From Isoetes taiwanensis (taxonomy: Eukaryota; Streptophyta; Lycopodiopsida; Isoetales; Isoetaceae): DNA of 64,000 bases. Both the position numbers and the translations under genes were made by a program. Shown here piece after piece: positions 33,312-42,045 of the stretch (the stretch's first letter is position 1; every line of letters begins with the position of its first letter). The notes beneath the pieces are model-generated. The model had not been told where the DNA came from, made no database searches, and saw only the letters and a list, made by a program, of their open reading frames with translations. The stretch lies in contig JAJEKV010000061.1 of NCBI GenBank assembly GCA_021234155.1, forward strand, positions 2,133,950 to 2,197,949, written 5' to 3'.

Positions 33312-33751
33312 TCATAAAATATCTAACTTCTCCTCTATTCCTTCAAAAGCAACAACTACAAAGTTAGCTGCAACCACTATATCTTCTACATCAATTGGCA
33401 CATTGCTAACTATCCACATAGGGCTGATTTTGGTGTTTGAGAAGGATTTTAAAACCATTGGAGCCTTCTTGTCTATCTCAAGGCCACACATTCTCATAAT
33501 GTGATGGGCATCACATTAAGAGGTGATCCTCCATCTAACAGGACCTTGGTCATGATCTTTTTGCCCGTTCTAGCAACACAAGTAAAAGCTCCTCGGTCAT
33601 AATCTTCCTGAGTTAGCATGTGCTCCTCAATATGATTGGTTAGAGCAAACTCATCCTCCTTGGTTAAATTTAGAACTTTCTTTCTGTAAGATGGAGCTAT
33701 CTTGAGAAGAGTTAACAAGCCAACACTGATTTTTGGTCCCACAAAATGCAT
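33312..33751 (-). pseudogene. Retroelement aspartic protease
   Basis: The catalytic stretch reads VLLDGGSPLNVMP, where the family has a D-[ST]-G or DGGS core followed by a hydrophobic NV(I/M)P. Ahead of it lies FTCVARTGKKIMTKVLLDGG. After a frameshift at about 33495 the frame continues MRMCGLEIDKKAPMVLKSF and PMWIVSNVPI, the usual flap and C-terminal words of plant Ty3 proteases. It processes the Gag-Pol polyprotein in intact elements. Confidence 0.75.
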
Positions 33752-33799
33752 ATCAGTTCAAGTTAAAACATAAGTTAAAACATGCATGGTAGTAGAATA

Positions 33800-35352
33800 T
33801 AACTTTATCATCCCTGGTGCTTACCAATACATTCTGGAACTTTAAATCGTGGTGAACAACATCATTGTCATGTACATGGTTCATTCCCTTGCCAATATGA
33901 AGCATAATGTCAATCGATTCCAGCTTTGAAAATCGAGGATTTTGATTTTCATTCTTTCTGTTATCAGCTTTCTCAAGTCTTTCTGCATAAACTCTAGATT
34001 CTTGCTCTGCGACTCGCATGAAAACAACAACATCGGATAGGCTTTTCATTCATCTCAACAGTTTGACTACAATGATATGGAGTGGGTAGCTGCACATCGC
34101 AAGCTACCCAAAAACATAAGGAATATCCAGTTATAACACCTGGACCCGAAAAAATGAAATGTTTGCTACAGATGTTGGCTAGTGTACCTGCCGAGAGCTT
34201 ATCGTCGGGATTAAAAAACCTCGCCCTTTCGGGTCTTCGAGGAAAAATCCTAGCGATAAGCCCTCGGCAAGGGGCTTAGACAAACATAGGCTGCTAAACA
34301 TTCCCATAAAAACCCACGCTTCGAGGCAAAAATCGGAGCTGCGCATCATTCCTGCACCTGCACATTATAAACACTAAAAACACAAGAGTGAAAAATAAAA
34401 AACCTCGAAAAGCGAGGGGTTGTTCACGCATGCCATGCGACAATGATAACAAATATGAACATATAAATAACAATTTTAAGGGGGGGAGGGTGGGAGCCAT
34501 GGATACTGCTGAGAGATGAGAAAGCGCTAATGAAAAGTCAATGAAGAACTTTGCAAAAAATAGCGATCCCCTAACCTGATGAATGACCTAAAAATGCATG
34601 CGATGTATGCATGCTCGTCTTGCGCAAGAATCTCGATCCACTACGCGGATCAATGACAATAATATTTTGCCTACCTTTGGTAAAACCAAATACCTTAACA
34701 ATATGAGAAGAATTGGAAGCCTGCATCTTGAGGAAGCCATTAGATAGCACATACTGCTCATAATTGACAGAAGAACTATTAGTATCATTGAATTTTTTTA
34801 AAGCCACAGGCATCTGATATGAATTTGTTTCATAAACTTGTGCAAACCCAGCTTCCCCTAGCTAACGCTTGCTCTGTATATCACGTTGATCATTAAAGAA
34901 CATTTTGTTGGACCGTTCATGGCATTCAACTTGAGATGCCCATTTCACTGTTTCTTGCATAATCTACTTTTTTCTGAAGAAGATGAAGAAGCTTCTGCTT
35001 ATGCTCATTTTCATTTGAAGATTTGAGAATATCCTCTAGCAATCGGTTCATTTTGAGCAATTCTTTTTACGTCATCAATAATCTCAATAAACTCACTAGG
35101 GCTTGGCCAAGTCTTCGAATGCAGTTGGCCGCGGCATTGGAAATGTAGATGAGCAAGTTTCAACGCTCTAAGTAGCTGCTCGGCTATAACTTCCATGTGT
35201 TTGGGCAACTGTGATGAAATGGCATTGTGTTTGGTTGTGAAGCTTGCGCCTTGAAGCAGAGAAATATGATAATCATGTGCCGTAATGTTTGTGTCAACTA
35301 CATCAGACCTAACAGATGCCACTGCGGCCATCTCCAAACCCCATGCCACCAT
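33800..35352 (-). pseudogene. Protein kinase pseudogene with helical N-terminal region
   Basis: Minus-strand pieces in order: an N-terminal helical segment from 35352 (QLPKHMEVIAEQLLRALKLA, then PSPSEFIEIIDDVKRIAQNE); a glycine loop GEAGFAQVYET after an in-frame stop; PVALKKF with the ATP-site lysine at about 34800; SNSSHIVKVFGFTKGRQNII at about 34690; and in a separate block (34049-33820) LHIGKGMNHVHDNDVVHHDL, then KFQNVLVSTRDD. The catalytic loop has HHD where kinases have HRD. The C-lobe is missing, cut where the Ty3 element starts. The arrangement of helical domain plus kinase resembles plant MLKL-like or related tyrosine-kinase-like proteins, but this is only a guess. Confidence 0.68.
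34189..34421 (-). repeat. Array of AAAAACCTCG hairpins related to the LINE 3' tail
   Basis: Outer arms TGCCGAGAGCTTATCG (34189-34204) and CGATAAGCCCTCGGCA (34254-34269) pair with one mismatch. Between them lies GGATTAAAAAACCTCGCCC ... CTTCGAGGAAAAATCC. A second partial core, AAAAACCCACGCTTCGAGGC, is at about 34309-34328, and a third, AACCTCGAAAAGCGAGGGGT, is at 34401-34420. The minus-strand reading of the first core matches the plus-strand stem-loop near the end of the LINE at 38977-39062. Confidence 0.6.
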
Positions 35353-35439
35353 AGCTAAAAAGTAGAGCTTCCGGTCTAAACAGGAAAAAACTTCGCCCCT
35401 TTTTTTTTCTTATTCATTGTCACCGTTCGATCAAAAAGT

Positions 35440-36708
35440 CGATGTGGGCCATTGGATCTAGGGCCAAACAAATTGCAACTGTTGGATCTAGGGCTGGCAC
35501 ACATTCTTATAGAGGGACTCTGCAAAGCAAAAAAAAGGTCTTTGAAGATACGATTATGAGAGGATGTCTTTCAAATGTCGTCATGAGACAATTATGGATG
35601 GACTTTGTAAAGCAGACAAGCTGGGTAGAGCTTACACTCTTTATATGTGATCGCCAAAGGTTGCACACCAGACAACATCACTTACGATTGTCTTATAGAC
35701 ATCTTTAAAATCGAATATGGTAGACAGGGTTGTCTCTCTTTTGGATGAAATAATCAGAATGGGGTGTCCACCAACGACTGTCACATATAACTGTCTAGAT
35801 GGTCTGTTTTAATCTGCATTGGGTCTCTTTTGTAATCTGCTTTGGGTCTCTTTTATTCTCTTACCTTTTTGCCTTGAATTTATACTCTGATTCAAAAAAG
35901 CAGCATTCTGGCAGCCCAAAAACAAAGCGTATGATACTATAAGCGATGGCATTACCTCAAGCTTCCACCTCAAGAGCAACTTGTTGGAAAAAAATGTATA
36001 TCGTACTGAGAAAAGAAAAACACTCATCTTCACATCATTTGCATTCAGAAAGGGCACTACAATTTCGTGTATAAGGGCTTGACCTATCACAAGGCTGCAT
36101 ATTGTATGAAGCATGTAAAGAAATGATGAAACTCGCATTCTTGCCAGATGCTTTTACATATATCTGTCTTATAGATGACCTCTGTAAGGCAGGCAAAGAA
36201 GATCAAGCTCATGATTCATTCTGATCATGATTTCTATGGGCAACACCCCAGATGCAATAATGTATAACTTACGTTGATGTTGTAACCTACATTTGTCTTA
36301 TCTGCAAAGCAAGAAAACTAGAAGAGGCCTGCAATGTTTTTGAAGATATGATCATGAGAGGATGTCTTTCAAATGTCGTTTACAATTGTCTTATGGATGG
36401 GTTCTGTAGGTTGGATAAAGCCCACACTCTTTAAAACTATATGATCGCCAAAGGTGGCGCACCAGAAAACGTCACTTACAATTGTCTTATAGACGTCATT
36501 GCAAAATTGAATAAAGTAGACACGGCTGTCTCTCTTTTGGATGAAGTGATCAGAATGGGGTGTCCACCACCAACAACTGTCACATATAACTATCTAGATG
36601 GTCTATGTAAAGCAAAAAATGTAGATGATGCACAGAACCTTTTACAAGAAAATGATTCGCAAAGAATATACACCTGATGTTTATGCATATAATACACTTA
36701 TAGATGGC
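35440..36708 (+). pseudogene. P-class PPR gene remnant, part left of the LINE
   Basis: Repeated 35-residue PPR words in shifting frames: MIAKGGAPENVTYNCLIDVI, TAVSLLDEVIRMGC, TVTYNYLDGLCKAKNVDDAQ, and MIRKEYTPDVYAYNTLIDGF at 36647-36709. PPR proteins of this class bind organellar RNA (family knowledge). Two blocks, about 35555-35815 and 36350-36610, are diverged copies of each other, including long shared stretches around GAGAGGATGTCTTTCAAATG and AGAATGGGGTGTCCACCA. Stops and frameshifts abound. The frame is cut in the middle of a repeat by the LINE and resumes at 39133. Confidence 0.8.
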
Positions 36709-36989
36709 TTCCCCCGCAACAGATGGTTTGATGATGAGTGTCGGGAGCTCAAACGCACACTCCGGCAAGTCACTGATCCCATCTCCCGCCCACAGGCCGT
36801 CAGTCAATACCGCTCCTTTCTCAAGAACAAGAAGGCCAGATACCTCGCAGAGCATCAGCAACAGATGTTTGGTCTCCTGGACCGGCACCCCAGGACATTC
36901 TGGAGAAGGGTCTTGAGCAAGCCTGCACAACCCACATGGAACATCACCTCGGAGCAATGGGTACAAGATTTGCAATACCAGTATGCGAC

Positions 36990-38025
36990 CAGGCTCGGGG
37001 CGCACCAGTCCCTCCACAGATAGGCATGGCTCTGGTTATCACAGAGGGGGATGTCATCATGGGCCTACAGCATCTAAGTAATGGGAAGGCAGCAGATTTA
37101 GATGGCATGCGCGGCTTAACTTCAAAATGGGTCGGGCCTCCACTGGTGCCTGTTCTCACGGCATTGTTCAATAAAGCATTGCGAGAAGGCTTCCCTACGC
37201 AATGGACTACTAGTAGAGTAGTGCCCATTTACAAAGCAGGGGACCCTCAATGCCCGGCCAACTACCGTACTATTATGGTCAGCTCTCTCTTTGCAAAACT
37301 ATTGGCTGGCATCCTTGAGTAGCGGCTGACAGTATGGGCAGAGAAAACAGAGGTGCGAGCTCTTACACAGGCAGGTTTTCGTCCCAGACATTCCACCATT
37401 GATCATATCTTCACTCTGCGCACATTGATTGAGGATAGCAGGAATCGCCGCGGCGTAACCTCATCTTTGTTTTTAAGTGGATTTTGCAAAGGCATTCGAC
37501 ACAGTACCTCGCAACAAGCTATGGGACAGATTGCGGCAGCTAGGGACCCCCCTGGACTTGCAGAATGCAGTGTATAGGTTGTACGAGGCATGCTCAGGCC
37601 GTATCACATCAGCAGCACAACCGGTGACTAGTAGCATTGGAGTGCGTCAGGGTTGCCCCCTCTCCCCCACACTCTTTGGCCTATACATTGATCAGTTGGA
37701 AGATTGGCTCTCTGAGCATGGAGGTGCCGGCGCACATCTTATGCATCACACAATCCGGCAACTCATATATGGTGACGATATCAACCTCATGGCCTATACT
37801 CCAGAGGACATGCAACGTCACCTGGATGCTCTTGACACTTTCTGCCAATTCACTGGCATGCGAATTAACTTGGCCAAAACTAGGGTGCTGCTAGTTGCAT
37901 CATCCCGTCAGCCAAGACTTCCCACATTCACTTACCAGGGGCAAGAGGTAGAGGTGGCTCCGACCTACAAATACTTGGGGATTGAGTTCTCAACTACCAC
38001 CCATTGGGATGCGCTATCGGGTTAG
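36990..38025 (+). pseudogene. LINE reverse transcriptase domain
   Basis: Motifs in order: SNGKAADLDGMRG, FPTQWTTSRVVPIYKAGDPQ, CPANYRTIMVSSLFAKLLAG, then after a stop ALTQAGFRPRHSTIDHIFTL, MDFAKAFDTVPRNKLWDRL (first catalytic Asp), GVRQGCPLSPTLFGLYIDQL, and the catalytic box IYGDDINLMA at 37765-37794, where most LINEs have YADD. It ends TYKYLGIEFSTTTHW. A frameshift lies between TSSLF and MDFAKAF. The downstream frame YGAEVWGPVI (about 38140) is the usual LINE word after the thumb. Confidence 0.88.
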
Positions 38026-38976
38026 TTGGGTCGCGGCGGTTGGAAAGCACTATATGCCATGCGAGAACAACAACCACAAAGCGAGTTGTATGCCTAGGGT
38101 CACCAAATACATTTGTTTGAGCCTTGGTTGAGCGGTCCTTTTGTATGGGGCGGAAGTGTGGGGTCCGGTGATATCCCTCAACACCGGAATGACCTCGAAA
38201 GCAGTGCGAAGGCCTTTTGGCACGGGCCCCGGGGTGAAGTCCACAGCCCATACCAGATCCTACTCCGAGACAGGGCTTTCTACCCCTTCAACGGGCCGCA
38301 TTGGAACGCCATATCGCTTACTTCCAAAAGGTGGTCGCTATGGCGATACACGCTTGCCCCACCTTGCCTTGGCCACGCGGCGATGGGCCCCCAACGCCAA
38401 AATCCTGCTGGAAAGATAAGCAAGCTCGCTGGTTCTCACGCCAAAGTATGCAGCAAACAGATGCGTCCGTGTCGGACAAAGAAAGATCGCGAGGCACTTA
38501 AACTATACCTTTATGCCACTTTCCTTCGCAAGCTCTGGGATGCGAGGCTCGACGCATGTTAAGTCGGCACACTATCGCCAGCAAGTCAATCCTAGGCTCA
38601 CAAGAGGCCCACACCGATTTGTACACCCAAATACCCATGAAGAAGCGCTTGGACTTATAGCTTCCATTCAAGACGGGGCACATTGCCTCCGCATTGAAAC
38701 AGGGTGCTGGGCCCGGGAAGCACGAGAGCAAAGGCTTTGCGGTGTTGCCACCGTGGTATGCGATTGAGGATGAATGTTCATGCCCTCCAGATCTGCCCAG
38801 CATTTGCCCATATCCGAGAGCGATATGTTCGATTACTAGTGCCTGGCCAGCCGTTGCATCAGTTATTGACTACGGGGTTTGTTGGGGTCGTACCTCCAGG
38901 AGGTTATGGATGCACGGGCTCGTTTGTGTCCTACGGGACGGTATTGAAATGTCCTATGCAATTGTACAGTGTGCCA

Positions 38977-39062
38977 GCATGCTTATTACTGCTAAGGTTT
39001 TTCCCTCGAAAACCCGTCGGGGCGGGGGTTTTTTAATCCTGTCAGTAATATGCTTGCTGCTC
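38977..39062 (+). repeat. Stem-loop near the 3' end of the LINE
   Basis: Outer arms AGCATGCTTATTACTG and CAGTAATATGCTTGCT pair imperfectly. An inner arm AAAACCC pairs with GGGTTTT around a G-rich loop. In LINEs with structured 3' ends the reverse transcriptase recognises such a stem-loop. That role here is inferred. Confidence 0.6.
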
Positions 39063-39132
39063 TCTTTTTGTTTGGGTCCCATAGGCCAATTGGTCTCCGT
39101 GGACGCTAAAAACCTATTCTATTCTATTCTAT

Positions 39133-39590
39133 AAGATATATGACATTAGCAATGCTCTCGTTCTTTTAGAAGAGATGATTGGAAAAGGTTGCATGACAGA
39201 TCTTGAGACATACACTTCTGTTCCAGGTGGCCTTTGCAAAAACAAGTGGATGAAGCTCTTGGTCTTTTAGTTGAAATAATTCAGCAAGGGTGTTTGCCAG
39301 ACGTAATTACATTCAGTCCTCTTATAGATGAACTTTACGGGAGATGATTAAGAGGGATGTCTTCCAGATTTTATTACATGTAACTCTCTTATATATATGG
39401 TTCCTCCATGACAAAGAAACCAGATAAAGGTCGTGTACTTCTGGACGGTGATTATAGTGGATGCTCTCCAGCTGTTGTGACATACAACACCTTGCAGGCA
39501 AGTTAAATGAAGCCTATGTTCTTCTCGATGAGATGGCTCAAAAAGGCTTTTTGCCTAATGATCTCACATATACCTCCCTTACACGTAGGA
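39133..39590 (+). pseudogene. P-class PPR gene remnant, part right of the LINE
   Basis: Resumes the PPR frame: YDISNALVLLEEMIGKGC, then broken repeats (GGLCKNKWM, a shifted QQGCLPDVITFSPLID-type stretch) and LDEMAQKGFLPNDLTYTSL at about 39520-39580. It ends where the GAATCT satellite starts. Confidence 0.75.
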
Positions 39591-40690
39591 ATACATGGGA
39601 ATCTAAAAGAATCTTCATAAAAACTTAGAGAATCTAGAGGAATCCTGATGCAATCTTGGAGAATCTAGGGGAATTTTCATACGATCTTAAAGAATCTAAA
39701 GGAATCGCAAGAGAATCTTAGGGAGTCTATGGGAATCTCAAGAGAATCTTTTGGAATCTAGAGGATAATCAAAAGGAATCTTCCTAAAATCTTTGAGTAT
39801 CTAGGGTGATCTTGATAGAATCTTTGTAAAATCGTAAGAATGTAGAGGAATCTTTGTAGAATCTTGAGGAATCTAAGGGAAGGCCAATGGGATCTAGAAG
39901 AATCTTCATAGAAGCTATCAAGGAATCTAGAGAAATATTGAGATAATCTTTGAGAATCTAAGGGAATCTCATCAAAATTTAAGGGAATCTATGGGAATCT
40001 AAAGAGAATCCTTCAAAATCTATGGGAATCTAGGGAAATCTAAAGGAAACTTCATAAAGCTTTCAGAGTCTAGGGGACTCTGCATGCAAGCTTGGAGAAT
40101 CTAGCAGAATCTTTATAAGATTTTAGAGAATCTAGAGGAATCTTAAGAGAATCTTTGAGAATCTAATGGAATCTGAGAGAATCTTTCTAAAATCTTTAAG
40201 AATCTAGTGGAGTCATCTGGAATCTTGGAGAATCTAAGAGAATCTTCATATAATCTAAGGGAATCTTGGAGAATCTTGAAGAATCTAAGAGAACCTGCAT
40301 AGAATCTTGGGGAATCTAGATGAATCTTGAGATCATTTCTGGAAATACAGGGGAATCTCAAGCGAATATTTAAAAATCTACGAAAATCTAAAGGAATGTT
40401 CATAAGATCTTTAAGAATCTAGGGGAATCTTGATGGAAGCTTGGAGAATCTAGGGAAATGTTCATAGGATCTACAAGAATCTCTGTAGAATTTTGGAGAA
40501 TCTAGAGGAATGTTTATAGAGTTTTAAAGAATCTTGATAGAATCTTGGAGAATCTCGGGAAATCTTCATAGAATCTAGGAGAATCTACATGGATATTACA
40601 GATCGAGAGGAATCTTAGGGCAATCTTTGAAAATCTAGGGGAATCTCTATAGAATCTTATGAATCTAGGGTAATCTTTCATGGTGGGTGT
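39591..40690 (+). repeat. GAATCT-based degenerate satellite
   Basis: About 1.1 kb built almost wholly from GAATCT words spaced roughly 10-11 bases apart, with a looser higher unit near 30 bases (GAATCTAGGGGAATCTTCAT then AGAATCTTGGA). On the minus strand it gives long open frames rich in RFSKIL and DSLRF words, which are products of the repeat and not a gene. A separate piece of the same repeat lies at 46960-47165. Confidence 0.88.
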
Positions 40691-40731
40691 GTTTTGAAGG
40701 GCCAATTCATGTAGTCCTTCATATTACAAAC

Positions 40732-41010
40732 ACTTGTATGTATCTCTTATCTACTATATATATCTGTTATATATATACAATTATATAAGCTGCCCCCTTG
40801 TTTCCGACCCGAGGTGTCGCCGTCTGGACGGTCTAGATTGTGAGATCCAACGGCTCAGAGGAAGCCACGTCATGATCCCAAGCAACCCCTTTATTTGGGG
40901 CTTTTGATTTCGTCCGTTGAATGTGCAAGATCGATGGTCGAGATTTAGGCACACATATTAATTGCAATCAATGCCATAAAGTGGGTTGCAGCAAAAATTA
41001 ATGGTGCTAT
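40732..41010 (+). repeat. Interspersed repeat R, copy 1
   Basis: Begins ACTTGTATGTATC and a TATATATACAATTATATAAG run, then a GAGGTGTCGCCGTCTGGACG arm, GATCCAACGG, a CCCTTTATTTGGGGCTTTTG word and AATGTGCAAGATCGATGG. The same order of words occurs at 47536-48065 and 56869-57120. The middle forms an imperfect hairpin in every copy. Class unknown. Confidence 0.7.
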
Positions 41011-41059
41011 TGTGAGGTAGACAAAAAATCTCTGTACGTGGCCTTCTCATTCTGGCTCC

Positions 41060-41596
41060 ATGGCATGGAATCTCGGTTTCTTTGCAGCTTACTGCTCCGG
41101 CGAAAGCCATCAGTTGGCGAAGCTTAGTGTATTGTTTAGGTTTTTTCATCCTTTTCTTATTGAATCGGCAGTGGGATCACGTCGCCTTATTCGTTTGGTA
41201 ATCGGCAAATGCAAATGGGTGAAAATTTATCTTCTGCCTACGGCTTCCTCTCGTTTCTTCGCTTATCATTCCCCGCATAAGACATTAGCCAGGTTGCATT
41301 TCGCAGCAGCAAAGGATTCGCCAAAGGATCTGTCTAGTAATTTTTGTGGAGACACAGACAGCCTTTACCCTTCTTCTGGTAATGAGAATCTGTATGAAGC
41401 TTATAATGATCTGCATGCTCTTGCACAGCCCGCGATCTTGGTTGTGGGGCATCAGACAGATGGAAAAAGTGCTCTCATTGAGGCACTCATGGGGTTTCAG
41501 TTTTTGTCATGCGCATTCATTTTCCTCACGTTAACACGGCAACTAGTAACTCGGTCCCCAGAAATCCAAATCCTTGCCATAGTCTGCGAGCTTTAG
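41060..41596 (+). pseudogene. ARC5 (DRP5B)-like dynamin fragment
   Basis: The open frame starts at 41060, but only 41385-41500 is recognisable: NENLYEAYNDLHALAQ, then AILVVGHQTDGKSALIEALM and GFQF. This is the N-terminal GTPase start of the plant ARC5 dynamin that constricts dividing chloroplasts, with its P-loop GHQTDGKSA. About nine residues expected between LHALAQ and AILVVG are missing. After GFQF the similarity stops, and no switch motifs (the NHVGGG.KTRRP region or DTPG) were found nearby. The first ~100 residues of the open frame could be a divergent transit region or chance. Confidence 0.75.
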
Positions 41597-42045
41597 AATG
41601 CGGGAAAAAAAAGCAAAATGTTTTTTAAGCTATTGACGTGGGAGTTTAGGTGTAGGGCGGCAAGTTTCGTCCGACAGATTGTTCGTGGAAGGGCAGATTG
41701 CTAGCTGGATCATAAATTCCGGCAGGATTTCTGATTGCTACTATTCTACTTTTGATTCAATTGTGCCAAATTGGTAAACCTCTATGAGGAGACATCCATT
41801 CTTGGACGAAAAGATTCAAGGCACTCGAGCATTGTTGCCAAGCTTAGCCATATGTTTTTGATGGCCGTATTTTTATTGTTTGCATTTGTTTTTGATAGCC
41901 TCGGATCCGTTTTTCATTTGCGGGCAAGTGGCGATATGAAGCCCACGCAATTTCTAGTGTGAGGTGGAAAAGCCCCTCGTTGAACTTCAATCGCAAAAAA
42001 ACAGCTCACGCCTCACGCCCCCCATTCAAAAACAAGATGGCGGAG

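Larger units (their letters stand above)
30815..33751 (-). mobile_element. Ty3/gypsy element with archaeal-type RNase H upstream of RT
   Basis: Minus-strand frames give, in order: aspartic protease (33751-33312), archaeal/plant-type RNase H (about 33075-32675), linker, reverse transcriptase (32497-31764), a second, Ty3-type RNase H (31530-31250) and the integrase zinc finger (to 30815). Frameshifts separate the blocks at about 33495, 32783, 32490, 32297 and 31760, so this copy is dead. Gag, the integrase core and both LTRs are missing. Tat-lineage plant Ty3 elements are known for two RNase H domains, but with the archaeal-type one after the Ty3-type one. Here it precedes RT. A rearrangement is possible, but the spacing between blocks looks natural. 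Confidence 0.82.
36709..39132 (+). mobile_element. 5'-truncated LINE (non-LTR) retrotransposon inserted in the PPR gene
   Basis: The plus strand encodes the part of a LINE ORF2 that follows the endonuclease: WFDDECRELKRTLRQVTDPI, then a linker, RT, and a C-terminal zinc-knuckle-like region (ICPAFAHIRERYVRLL, 38790-38840). The endonuclease is absent. This fits incomplete target-primed reverse transcription. The 3' end has a stem-loop (38977-39062) and a tail of ATTCT repeats (about 39115-39132). Codons of the interrupted PPR repeat resume directly afterwards. Stops and frameshifts (for example after LLAGILE, at about 37470, after DALSG) show decay. Confidence 0.85.

Noticed and set aside
36580-37228. 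Minus-strand open frames over the LINE
   Set aside because: Antisense shadows of the LINE ORF2.
39591-40690. CRISPR-like array
   Set aside because: Units are degenerate and have no unique spacers. The genome context is a plant nucleus.
40143-40705. Minus-strand open frames with RFSKIL/DSLRF repeats
   Set aside because: They follow the GAATCT satellite exactly, and openness in this frame is a by-product of the repeat word.
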